This document shows, piece by piece, positions 1-12,182 of a stretch of DNA of 64,000 bases. A model generated the notes under the pieces. The model was not told the origin of the DNA and searched no databases. It saw nothing but the letters and a program-made list of their open reading frames with translations. How positions within the stretch are numbered: the first letter of the stretch is position 1; every line of letters starts with the position of its first letter. The stretch spans positions 1,364,001 to 1,428,000 of the forward strand of contig NZ_CP009248.1 of NCBI RefSeq assembly GCF_001941505.1, in the 5' to 3' direction. This DNA is from Corynebacterium sphenisci DSM 44792 (GTDB taxonomy: Bacteria > Actinomycetota > Actinomycetes > Mycobacteriales > Mycobacteriaceae). Position numbers and translations under genes: made by a program.

Positions 1-1774
<1,774 letters not shown>

Positions 1775-1836
1775 ACCCGCGCCCGCCCGGACCCCGGGCG
1801 GCGCACCGCCTCATCCGGCGGGTCCTGGAGGAGCAT

Positions 1837-2316
1837 ATGAAACTCGAGCAGATGTACCAGGAGGTCATCCTGGACCACTACAAGCACCCGCAGCATGCCG
1901 GGTTGCGGGAGCCCTACGGGGCGGAGGTGCACCACGTCAACCCCTCCTGCGGGGACGAGCTCACCCTGCGGGTGGCGCTCTCCGCGGACGGGGCCACCGT
2001 CGAGGACGTGTCCTATGACGCGGTGGGCTGCTCCATCTCGCAGGCCTCGACCTCGGTGATGGCCGAGGAGATCATCGGCCGGCCGGTCGAGGAGGCGATG
2101 GCCAAGCTCGCCGAATTCGAGCGCATGATCACCTCCCGGGGCACCGTGGAGGGCGATGAGGACCTGATCGGCGACGGCATCGCCTTCGCCGGGGTCTCGA
2201 AGTACCCGGCGCGGGTGAAATGCGCGCTGCTGGGCTGGAAGGCCTTCCAGGCGGCCACCGCCGAGGCCATGCACGGCGGGGCCGGCCCCGCCGCGGACAC
2301 CGAGGAGGACCGATGA
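1837..2316 (+). CDS. sufU: SufU, zinc-dependent sulfur acceptor
   Basis: Zinc protein that accepts persulfide sulfur from SufS (family knowledge). It has 159 residues. Expected zinc ligands are C38 and D40 (PSCGDE), C65 (VGCSIS) and C129 (VKCALLGW), all present. A clear GGAGGAG ribosome-binding site lies 5-6 bases before the ATG. The stop overlaps the next start as ATGA, so the following MIP18-type gene is probably translated from the same message. Confidence 0.95.
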   Translation: MKLEQMYQEVILDHYKHPQHAGLREPYGAEVHHVNPSCGDELTLRVALSADGATVEDVSYDAVGCSISQASTSVMAEEIIGRPVEEAMAKLAEFERMITSRGTVEGDEDLIGDGIAFAGVSKYPARVKCALLGWKAFQAATAEAMHGGAGPAADTEEDR

Positions 2317-2756
2317 ACCAGAACGAGCACACCCCCGACGCGGCGGCCGCCGCGGAGGCCGAGGCCGCCCGCGCGGCCCGGATCGCCGAGGAGGAGAACA
2401 CCCTCGGGGTGCCGGAGCGCCCCGAGCAGTCCGCCGCGGACGAGCAGCTGGCGATCCAGGTGGAGGAGGCGATGTACGACGTCGTCGACCCCGAGATCGG
2501 GATCAACGTGGTCGATCTCGGCCTGGTCTACGACATCTGGATCGAGGACGGCTCCACCGCGGTCATCCACATGACCCTGACCTCCCCGGCCTGCCCGCTG
2601 ACCGATCTGCTCACCAGCCAGACCGAGTCGCTGGTGATGGACCTCGACGGCATCGAGGACTACCGGATCAACTGGGTGTGGTCCCCGCCGTGGGGCCCCC
2701 AGTTCATCACCGAGGACGGCCGCGACCAGATGCGGGCGCTGGGCTTCTCCGTCTAG
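2313..2756 (+). CDS. sufT: SufT-like MIP18/PaaD family Fe-S maturation protein
   Basis: Last large gene of the suf operon. It has 147 residues: an N-terminal Ala/Glu-rich extension of about 45 residues with no obvious fold, then a MIP18 (DUF59) domain with DPEIGINVVDLGLVY and the conserved cysteine C94 in SPACPLTD. The family helps deliver Fe-S clusters to client proteins. The start is the ATG in the ATGA overlap with sufU. An in-frame opening upstream (2220) lies inside sufU and is not used. The gene symbol follows common usage and was not confirmed by a search. Confidence 0.9.
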   Translation: MNQNEHTPDAAAAAEAEAARAARIAEEENTLGVPERPEQSAADEQLAIQVEEAMYDVVDPEIGINVVDLGLVYDIWIEDGSTAVIHMTLTSPACPLTDLLTSQTESLVMDLDGIEDYRINWVWSPPWGPQFITEDGRDQMRALGFSV

Positions 2757-2807
2757 CCGCCCCCGCCCGGGGCGGCGCGCGACACCTGGCGAAGGGAGGG
2801 ATCCATC

Positions 2808-2900
2808 ATGCTGCCCAACGTCCGTTGGCCGGAGCTGGTCATCCTGCTCATCGTCATCTGCGCGATCGCGCTGATCGCGGCGATCATCCGCCGGCTCTAG
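2808..2900 (+). CDS. 30-residue single-pass membrane microprotein, TatA-like N-terminus
   Basis: Small gene with a strong ribosome-binding site (GAAGGGAGG, about 8 bases before the ATG) directly after the suf operon. The product is 30 residues: a short start containing WPELV, one hydrophobic helix of about 18 residues, then RRL and a stop. The first half resembles the TatA membrane anchor encoded at 55710 in this window ([14 protein letters not shown]), but the amphipathic helix and acidic tail of TatA are absent. It overlaps the 3' end of the convergent gene at 2884 by 17 bases. The function is unknown; expression is inferred from the site and position. Confidence 0.6.
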   Translation: MLPNVRWPELVILLIVICAIALIAAIIRRL

Positions 2901-4101
2901 CCGGATCCGCCGCCGGGCGCAGCGGCAGCGCCACCGTGGCCAGCAGCCGGCCCAGCACCCGCGGGGCCCGCCGGGCCAGGCCCGGGGCCAGCGCGAGCAT
3001 GGTCGCCGCGATCCCGGCCGGGGAGGCCCCGGTGAGGTAGGCCCGGATCCGGTGCTCCGGGAGGCGGGCGAATTCGGCGAAGAAGGCCCGGGTGGCGGGC
3101 GCGTCGAAGCCCAGCAGCACCCGCAGTCCCCGCCGGCGCAGCCAGGTCGCCGCCGCCCCGCCCGGGGCCGCCGCCGCCCGGCCCCCGGCGAGGGCGTCGA
3201 GCACCCGATCCGCGTCCGCCAGCGCCCAGCCCACCGAGTAGCCGGTGGCCGGGTGCATCCACCCGGCGGCCGCCCCGAACCGGACGACCCCGCCGCCGCG
3301 CCGGCGGGGCGGCGGCATCCGCCCCGGGCCCAGGGGGAAGTCCACCACCTCCTCCGCCAGCGCCGCCCCCGGCGGCACGCCGAGATCGGCGAGCCGGGCG
3401 GCCTGCATCCGCCGCAGATGGGCGTGCAGCCCCGCATCCCCGGCGGCGTTCGCGGCCACGGCGAGGATGGTCTCCTCCACCAGCCAGCGGCCGCCGCCGA
3501 GCGGAATCCGGTAGGAGAAGGTCGCCGGGAGCGCCTCGGCCCCCGGCGGGGCGCCCGCGGGCACCCGGAAGTCCATGAGCACCGCCCGCCGGTGCGCCGC
3601 CGGCAGCGCCGCGGCGGGGAGGACCTGCCCGTAGGCCAGCTGCCGGGCGGCCAGCGGCCGCGCCGGCCGGGTGTCCGCCACCGCGTCCGGCCGGTCCCAG
3701 CCGGCCGCGGCCACGACCCCGGCCGGGGTCACCTCCGGCCCCGCCGGGCCGGGTCGGGCGCCCGCCCGGGACCGGGCCACGGCGAAGCCGCCCAGCCCGG
3801 CGAGCGCGCCGGCGTCGAGCACCGCGTACTCCGAGTCCAGGGCCCGTTCCCGGCCGGCGGCGTCGATGAGCACCGGCCGCGCCCGGGCCGCGACCGCCGC
3901 CGCCGGCAGCCAGCCGGGCAGCTGGTCGGCCCAGGCGCCCACCGTGGACGGGGCCCGGGGCCCGGCCGGGTCCACGCCGAGCACCGGCCAGCCCCGGGCC
4001 GCGGCCCGGTGCGCCAGGGCGGTGCCGGCCGGCCCCAGGCCCAGCACCACCAGCCGCGGCGGGGGCTCGGGTCGGGTACCGGGGGCGGGCGTGGCGTCCA
4101 T
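2884..4101 (-). CDS. lycopene cyclase family FAD/NAD-dependent oxidoreductase
   Basis: A 405-residue protein of the CrtL/CrtY-type lycopene beta-cyclase family. The N-terminus has a dinucleotide fold (VLGLGPAGTALAH, then VLGVDP). The middle has DFRVP... TFSYRIPL... LVEETIL, and a C-terminal AAAGWMHPATGYSVGWAL motif; all are family hallmarks. The reaction would be ring closure at the ends of lycopene. No other carotenoid gene is adjacent, so the substrate is unproven. It has its own leaderless promoter (-10 TATCCT eight bases before the ATG), divergent from the ABC-F gene. Corynebacteria studied in detail use a different, heterodimeric CrtYe/Yf cyclase. Confidence 0.82.
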   Translation of the reverse strand: MDATPAPGTRPEPPPRLVVLGLGPAGTALAHRAAARGWPVLGVDPAGPRAPSTVGAWADQLPGWLPAAAVAARARPVLIDAAGRERALDSEYAVLDAGALAGLGGFAVARSRAGARPGPAGPEVTPAGVVAAAGWDRPDAVADTRPARPLAARQLAYGQVLPAAALPAAHRRAVLMDFRVPAGAPPGAEALPATFSYRIPLGGGRWLVEETILAVAANAAGDAGLHAHLRRMQAARLADLGVPPGAALAEEVVDFPLGPGRMPPPRRRGGGVVRFGAAAGWMHPATGYSVGWALADADRVLDALAGGRAAAAPGGAAATWLRRRGLRVLLGFDAPATRAFFAEFARLPEHRIRAYLTGASPAGIAATMLALAPGLARRAPRVLGRLLATVALPLRPAADPARAGG

Positions 4102-4109
4102 GGCCCCAC

Positions 4110-4115
4110 AGGATA
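4110..4115 (-). promoter_or_regulatory. leaderless -10 element of the lycopene cyclase gene
   Basis: On the minus strand the hexamer reads TATCCT and ends eight bases before the ATG at 4101. No ribosome-binding site is present, which fits a leaderless transcript. Confidence 0.65.
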
Positions 4116-4146
4116 CGTCCGCGCCGGGTGCGGCCCGCCCACCTGG

Positions 4147-4152
4147 TAGCCT
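4147..4152 (+). promoter_or_regulatory. leaderless -10 element of the ABC-F gene
   Basis: TAGCCT, eight bases before the GTG at 4161. It decides the start of the ABC-F gene. Paired head-to-head with the -10 at 4110-4115 in a 59-base intergenic region. Confidence 0.65.
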
Positions 4153-4160
4153 TCCCCGAC

Positions 4161-5788
<1,628 letters not shown>

Positions 5789-5792
<4 letters not shown>

Positions 5793-5820
5793 GCCGGCGC
5801 CCGCGGCGGGGCCGGCTCAG
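5789..5820. terminator. bidirectional hairpin between convergent genes
   Basis: Perfect 10-bp inverted repeat CTGAGCCGGC / GCCGGCTCAG around a 12-base loop. The two arms contain the stop codons of the ABC-F gene (TGA, plus strand) and of the amidotransferase gene (TGA, minus strand). No T-tract is seen. Confidence 0.6.
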
Positions 5821-6569
5821 CGGGGCCGGGCGTGCAGCCGGGCGAAGTTGGCGAGCATCGCCCCGCTGCGCTCCACGCGCAGCCGCCGGGACTCGGCGAC
5901 CGCCCGGGCGTCGCCGCCGGGGGAGAAGTAGCCGTGCCGGTTGTAGATCGCCAGCCGCTGGGCGAAGGCGTCGGCGTCGAGCTCCGGGTGGAACTGGGTG
6001 GCGTAGGCGTTCGGCCCCAGCCGGAACATCTGCACCGGGCAGGCCTCGCCCACGGCGAGCAGGGTCGCCGACTCCGGCAGCACCTCGATCGCCTCCTTGT
6101 GGCCCACCGCGGCGTGGAAGACCCCCGGCAGCCCGGCGAGCACCGGATCGGCCCGGCCGGCCTCGGTGAGCCGGGCGGCGACCACCCCGGCCTCCTCGCC
6201 ATGAGCCCGGGAGACCACCCCGGCCCCGGCCACCCCGAGCAGGCCCACCCCGTAGCAGGCGCCGAAGAAGGGGTAGCCGGTGCCGAGCACCTCCGCGAGC
6301 AGATCCGCGAACCAGGCCTCCACCTCCCGCTGCCGGGGCGGCTTCGCGGCATCGGAGTAGTTGTAGGGCCCGCCGCCGACGACGATCCCCGAGTACCCGG
6401 CCAGGTCCAGCCGGCCCGGGGTGCCGCGCTCCAGGCGGATCTGGTGCAGCGCCGCGGGGGCGATGCGCATCGCCCGGGCGAAGGAGAGCTGCTCGGCGTG
6501 CGCGGCGGCGTCCTCGGCCCGGGTGGACAGCAGCAGGAAGGGCCGCGGATCGGCCGCCGGCCGGCTCAC
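5817..6569 (-). CDS. class I glutamine amidotransferase-like protein (second of a tandem pair)
   Basis: A 250-residue GATase-1 domain protein. The nucleophile elbow is FFGACYGVGLLG and the catalytic His-Glu lies in TQFHPELD; VGGGPYN near residue 70 is the oxyanion-strand motif. No synthetase domain is attached, so the amide acceptor is unknown. The GTG start overlaps the stop of the preceding paralogue as GTGA, so the two are co-translated. Corynebacteria carry one such gene beside acnR, annotated there as a GMP-synthase-like glutaminase domain; here it is duplicated. The longer opening upstream of 6569 is shadow of the neighbour. Confidence 0.85.
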   Translation of the reverse strand: MSRPAADPRPFLLLSTRAEDAAAHAEQLSFARAMRIAPAALHQIRLERGTPGRLDLAGYSGIVVGGGPYNYSDAAKPPRQREVEAWFADLLAEVLGTGYPFFGACYGVGLLGVAGAGVVSRAHGEEAGVVAARLTEAGRADPVLAGLPGVFHAAVGHKEAIEVLPESATLLAVGEACPVQMFRLGPNAYATQFHPELDADAFAQRLAIYNRHGYFSPGGDARAVAESRRLRVERSGAMLANFARLHARPR

Positions 6570-7315
6570 GCCGGCCCGCCGGCGCGGCGCAGGCAGTGCG
6601 CGACGAAGGCGGGCACGATCCGCCCGGAGGGCCCCAGGTCGGCGGCGCGCACCCGCGCGGCGATTTCGGCGACCTCCTCGGGGGCGAAGTAGCCGGCGTC
6701 CTCGTAGAAGGCCATCCGGCGCAGGATCCCCTCGGCGTCGAGCTCCGGGTGGAACTGGGTGACCCAGGTGGTGGCGTTGGCCCGGTAGGCCTGCACCGCG
6801 CACCGCGGCCCGGTGGCCAGCAGGGTGGCGCTGGGGGGCAGTTCCGCGACGCCCTCCTTGTGCCCGGTGAGCCCGGTGAAGGACTCCGGCAGCCCGCCGA
6901 AGACGGGATCGGCGGCCGCGGCGGCGGTGGGCCGGACCTCGGTGACCCCGGCGGGTTCACCATGCGCGCAGTCCACCCGGCCCCCGGCGGCGAAGGCCGC
7001 CCAGCTGGAGCCGTAGCAGAGCATCAGCGCCGGGGTGGGGTGCGCGGCGATCCGGCGCAGCAGGGCGTGCACATGCCGCTGCAGCGGGGGGTGCTCCAGA
7101 TCGGTGATGTTGAAGGGGCTGCCGCCGACGAAGACCCCGGCGTAGTCGCCCAGATCGGGCAGCCCGTCGGCGGGCGCGGTGATCGGGTGGTGCACCAGGT
7201 CCCCGGGGGCGAGCCCGGTGGCGCGCAGGAAGTCGTCGTATTCGGCGTCGGCGACCTCGTCGCCGTCGCGCAGGGCCACCTGCAGGAAACGCCCCCGGAA
7301 ATCCGCCTCGCTCAT
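6566..7315 (-). CDS. class I glutamine amidotransferase-like protein (first of a tandem pair)
   Basis: A 249-residue paralogue of the next gene, sharing the plan VGGSPFNITD, the nucleophile ALMLCYGSSW, GHKEGV and TQFHPELD. It is a probable stand-alone glutaminase or gamma-glutamyl hydrolase-type enzyme of unknown substrate. The ATG at 7315 is fixed by a leaderless -10 (TAAGCT, eight bases upstream). A strong hairpin separates it from acnR, so it is probably not in the acn-acnR transcript. The two copies have clearly diverged, so the duplication is not recent. Confidence 0.85.
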   Translation of the reverse strand: MSEADFRGRFLQVALRDGDEVADAEYDDFLRATGLAPGDLVHHPITAPADGLPDLGDYAGVFVGGSPFNITDLEHPPLQRHVHALLRRIAAHPTPALMLCYGSSWAAFAAGGRVDCAHGEPAGVTEVRPTAAAAADPVFGGLPESFTGLTGHKEGVAELPPSATLLATGPRCAVQAYRANATTWVTQFHPELDAEGILRRMAFYEDAGYFAPEEVAEIAARVRAADLGPSGRIVPAFVAHCLRRAGGPA

Positions 7316-7323
7316 GGACGGAC

Positions 7324-7329
7324 AGCTTA
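7324..7329 (-). promoter_or_regulatory. leaderless -10 element of the tandem amidotransferase operon
   Basis: Reads TAAGCT on the minus strand, eight bases before the ATG at 7315. No ribosome-binding site between. Confidence 0.65.
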
Positions 7330-7391
7330 GTTCGCCGCCGCCCGCCGGGGCCAGCCACCCCCCGGGGTATCGCGCGGGCGCCCCGGATGCG

Positions 7392-7431
7392 GCGACGCCC
7401 GCCGCCGGGGGCTCCCGGCGGCGGGCGTCGC
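7392..7431 (-). terminator. 18-bp perfect hairpin downstream of acnR
   Basis: Arms 7392-7409 and 7414-7431 pair without mismatch around a four-base loop. It lies 24 bases past the acnR stop, before the promoter of the next gene. There is no U-tract, which is common for GC-rich actinobacterial terminators. Confidence 0.75.
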
Positions 7432-7455
7432 CCACCTGATGCGGTGCCCGCCCGC

Positions 7456-8031
7456 CTATGCGCGGGGCGGCGGCCGTCGCACGGTCTCCTCGATGATGTC
7501 GAGGACCTCGGCCATGGACTCGGTGGAGCGCCCGGTGGCCACCCGGGTGATCACGCCGTCGAGCATCAGCTCCAGCAGCAGCCGCAGGGCCGCGGGGGAG
7601 CGGTCCTCGCGCAGGGCGCCCGATTCGGCGGTCTCCCGCAGTCGGGAGACCACCGCGGCGTCGAGGTGCTCCTGGTGGGCCAGCCACCGGCGCCGGAACT
7701 CGGCGTCGGTGCGCAGGCGCCCGACCACCTCCAGCCGGGTGCCCAGCCAGTCGTGCTCATCGGGGTGCGCGACCACGTCGCGCATCACCTCGACCAGCCC
7801 GCTGGTGGCGGTCACCTCGGCCATCCGCTCGGCGTCCTCCTCGGCCAGGGCCAGGAAGAGCCCCTCCTTGGAGCCGAAATGGTGGAAGATCGCGCCCCGG
7901 GACTTGCCCGTGGCGGCCTCCAGCCGGGCGACGGTCGCCCCGTCATAGCCGAATTCGGCGAAGCACCGGCGCGCGCCGACGAGGATCTCCCCGCGGCGCG
8001 ACGCCAGGTCGGCGTCACTGACTCTCGGCAT
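7456..8031 (-). CDS. acnR: TetR-family regulator AcnR, repressor of aconitase
   Basis: A 191-residue TetR-type repressor. The N-terminal helix-turn-helix spans about residues 13-55 (ILVGARRCFAEFGYDGATV... GKSRGAIFHHFGSKEGL) and the ligand domain follows. In C. glutamicum the homologue downstream of acn represses acn and is antagonised by citrate. Here the gene follows acn on the same strand, and the acn promoter carries the expected operator at 11110-11125, which supports the name. A large hairpin lies in the 134-base acn-acnR gap, so acnR expression by read-through is probably reduced. Confidence 0.92.
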   Translation of the reverse strand: MPRVSDADLASRRGEILVGARRCFAEFGYDGATVARLEAATGKSRGAIFHHFGSKEGLFLALAEEDAERMAEVTATSGLVEVMRDVVAHPDEHDWLGTRLEVVGRLRTDAEFRRRWLAHQEHLDAAVVSRLRETAESGALREDRSPAALRLLLELMLDGVITRVATGRSTESMAEVLDIIEETVRRPPPRA

Positions 8032-8067
8032 CTGGGGCCACCTGCATTCCTCTCCGGGATCGGGGCG

Positions 8068-8114
8068 CCCGGGCCGGGTCGGCCGGTCGCGGGGACCGGC
8101 CGGCCCGGCCCGGG
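8068..8114 (-). terminator. 21-bp hairpin between acn and acnR
   Basis: Arms 8068-8088 and 8094-8114 pair over 21 positions with one G-T wobble, around a five-base loop. It could terminate, attenuate or stabilise the acn message. No T-tract follows. Confidence 0.55.
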
Positions 8115-8165
8115 GGAACCCGATCGGGGCTGTCGCCGCCCTCCCCGGGGGGGGAGGGCGCGGGG

Positions 8166-10982
<2,817 letters not shown>

Positions 10983-11102
10983 AGTCAGCTCCAATTCTTC
11001 GTTCGGGTGAAACCGCACCCGGCCCCGCACACGAACGGGCCCCTGGGCACGTGGCGCGAGCTGCCGCCGGCTGTGCGCCGGACGCACGCTCGACCTTTCA
11101 CC

Positions 11103-11108
11103 AGTTTA
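11103..11108 (-). promoter_or_regulatory. -10 element of the acn promoter
   Basis: Reads TAAACT on the minus strand, inside an AT-richer patch upstream of acn. It lies immediately downstream of the AcnR operator and would give a leader of roughly 115 bases. Confidence 0.6.
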
Positions 11109-11109
11109 A

Positions 11110-11125
11110 CAGTACGGGCGTTCTG
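11110..11125 (-). promoter_or_regulatory. AcnR operator
   Basis: The minus strand reads CAGAACGCCCGTACTG. This fits every fixed position of the C. glutamicum AcnR site CAGNACnnncGTACTG. The site ends one base before the -10 hexamer of acn, so bound AcnR would block RNA polymerase. Confidence 0.85.
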
Positions 11126-11260
11126 CTGCTAACACCCCCGGTGCGGGCGCGGCGCGCCGGGGCGATGCTCCACGCACCACCCCCGCCCGGGCGGCATGAT
11201 GGCGGGGGAGACCCGCGCGACCCCGGCGCGGACCGCATCGAGCGAAGGAGGCCGAGGCCC

Positions 11261-11767
11261 GTGCACGCCGCAACCCCCGCCATCGACCTGGCGGCGATCC
11301 GGGCGGAGCTCGCCGCCGACGGCATCGCCGCCGCGAACCCGGAGCTGGAGGCGGCGCTGCGCCCGGTGGTGGACTCCGCCGCCGATCGCGGCGTCCCGGA
11401 GCTGCGGGTGGTGGTCATCGACGATGTGCTGCCGGTGGCCTCCCAGGCCCATGACATCGCGAACAAGCTGGTGGACGACCTCGGCGGCACCGTGGTGGTG
11501 CGCTCCCCGCTGGCCGGCGGCTCCTCCTCGACGGAGCTGCCGCGCGCGGCGCTGTCCGCCGGGGAGTACGACATGATGAGCACCCCGGACTACCCGGAGG
11601 GCCTGGACGCCTTCGTCGAGGCCGCCGCCGGGCACCACATCCCCTGGTCGGAGATCAACTACGCGATGGCCGCGGTGGTGCTGGCGCTGGCGATCCTCCT
11701 GCCGACGGTGTGGTGGCTGCGCGCCCGCGCCGCGGCCCGCCGGGGCGCCGCCGGCACCCGCCGGTGA
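11261..11767 (+). CDS. Rv1476-family membrane protein (DUF6676)
   Basis: A 168-residue protein of unknown function that is conserved beside acn and ripA in mycobacteria and corynebacteria. The N-terminal two-thirds is soluble (ELRVVVIDDVLPV... AHDIANKL), and one membrane helix near the C-terminus (about 128-150, MAAVVLALAILLPTVWWL) is followed by an Arg-rich tail. The GTG at 11261 follows an AAGGAGG site by nine bases; the frame is open further upstream but into the acn control region. A hairpin terminator follows 64 bases after the stop. Confidence 0.8.
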   Translation: MHAATPAIDLAAIRAELAADGIAAANPELEAALRPVVDSAADRGVPELRVVVIDDVLPVASQAHDIANKLVDDLGGTVVVRSPLAGGSSSTELPRAALSAGEYDMMSTPDYPEGLDAFVEAAAGHHIPWSEINYAMAAVVLALAILLPTVWWLRARAAARRGAAGTRR

Positions 11768-11831
11768 CCCGCGCCCGGGCCCCGCGGGGACCCCGGGGTA
11801 CCGGAATTCCCGGATGATGGGTCAAGTCGCC

Positions 11832-11853
11832 GGCCTTGTCGCGGGACAAGGCC
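11832..11853 (+). terminator. hairpin terminator after the Rv1476-like gene
   Basis: Perfect 9-bp stem GGCCTTGTC / GACAAGGCC with a GCGG loop, followed by a T-containing run (CCCCTACTTGTTT). Confidence 0.65.
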
Positions 11854-11907
11854 CCCTACTTGTTTCGGCGTACCCGGAGGCGGCGCAACGCCGTGGTTAA
11901 CCGTATT

Positions 11908-11923
11908 TGTGACTAATCTCACA
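11908..11923 (+). promoter_or_regulatory. CRP/GlxR-type binding site upstream of ripA
   Basis: TGTGACTAATCTCACA: two perfect TGTGA/TCACA half-sites with a six-base spacer, the GlxR arrangement known from C. glutamicum. The centre is about 125 bases upstream of the ripA -10, so it would act as a distal site. Confidence 0.7.
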
Positions 11924-12035
11924 TAACGAAGCGATATCGATAACCGCGCAGGCCACGGGCGCCCCGCTGGTGAAAACCGGTGGCGGCAATGGGGATGTTC
12001 CTGTGACTGTTGTGTTTTCAGGGACGTTTGTGTCG

Positions 12036-12041
12036 TAGCGT
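12036..12041 (+). promoter_or_regulatory. -10 element of ripA
   Basis: TAGCGT in the AT-rich region. It predicts a start of transcription near 12048 and a leader of about 135 bases. No convincing -35 is seen. Confidence 0.45.
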
Positions 12042-12182
12042 GCCTGGTGTTCGACGGATCGACCCATGAGCACTCGTGGGGCGGTCACCCGCCGACATCC
12101 GGATCACCGCCGACGCAGTCGCAATGGGGAAGTTGCAGCTGCCGCGGGGACCCCGGGTGCCCAGCTACAGCAAGGAGCATTG

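Larger units (their letters stand above)
11768..12182 (+). other. 415-base control region upstream of ripA
   Basis: Non-coding stretch holding a hairpin terminator (11832-11853), a CRP/GlxR-type palindrome (11908-11923), an unusually AT-rich patch (about 11895-12045) and a -10 hexamer (12036-12041). A leader of about 135 bases runs to the ripA start. The leader is GC-rich and can form several hairpins, but I could not match it to a known riboswitch. The short minus-strand frame at 11897-12088 has no coding features. Confidence 0.6.

Noticed and set aside
11897..12088. Short minus-strand frame in the ripA control region
   Set aside because: It runs across the CRP/GlxR-type site and the promoter, lacks a ribosome-binding site and shows no recognisable features.
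12066..12182. N-terminal extension of RipA from an ATG at 12066
   Set aside because: It would put 39 extra residues before the signal peptide, has no ribosome-binding site, and the GTG at 12183 has AAGGAG at good spacing.
12042..12182. A c-di-AMP (ydaO) riboswitch in the ripA leader
   Set aside because: Such elements control cell-wall hydrolases in actinobacteria, but the conserved blocks I know (the GGGGAACC-type and CCCGACAGCTAAC-type segments) are not found here in a convincing form. Left as an open question for a covariance search.
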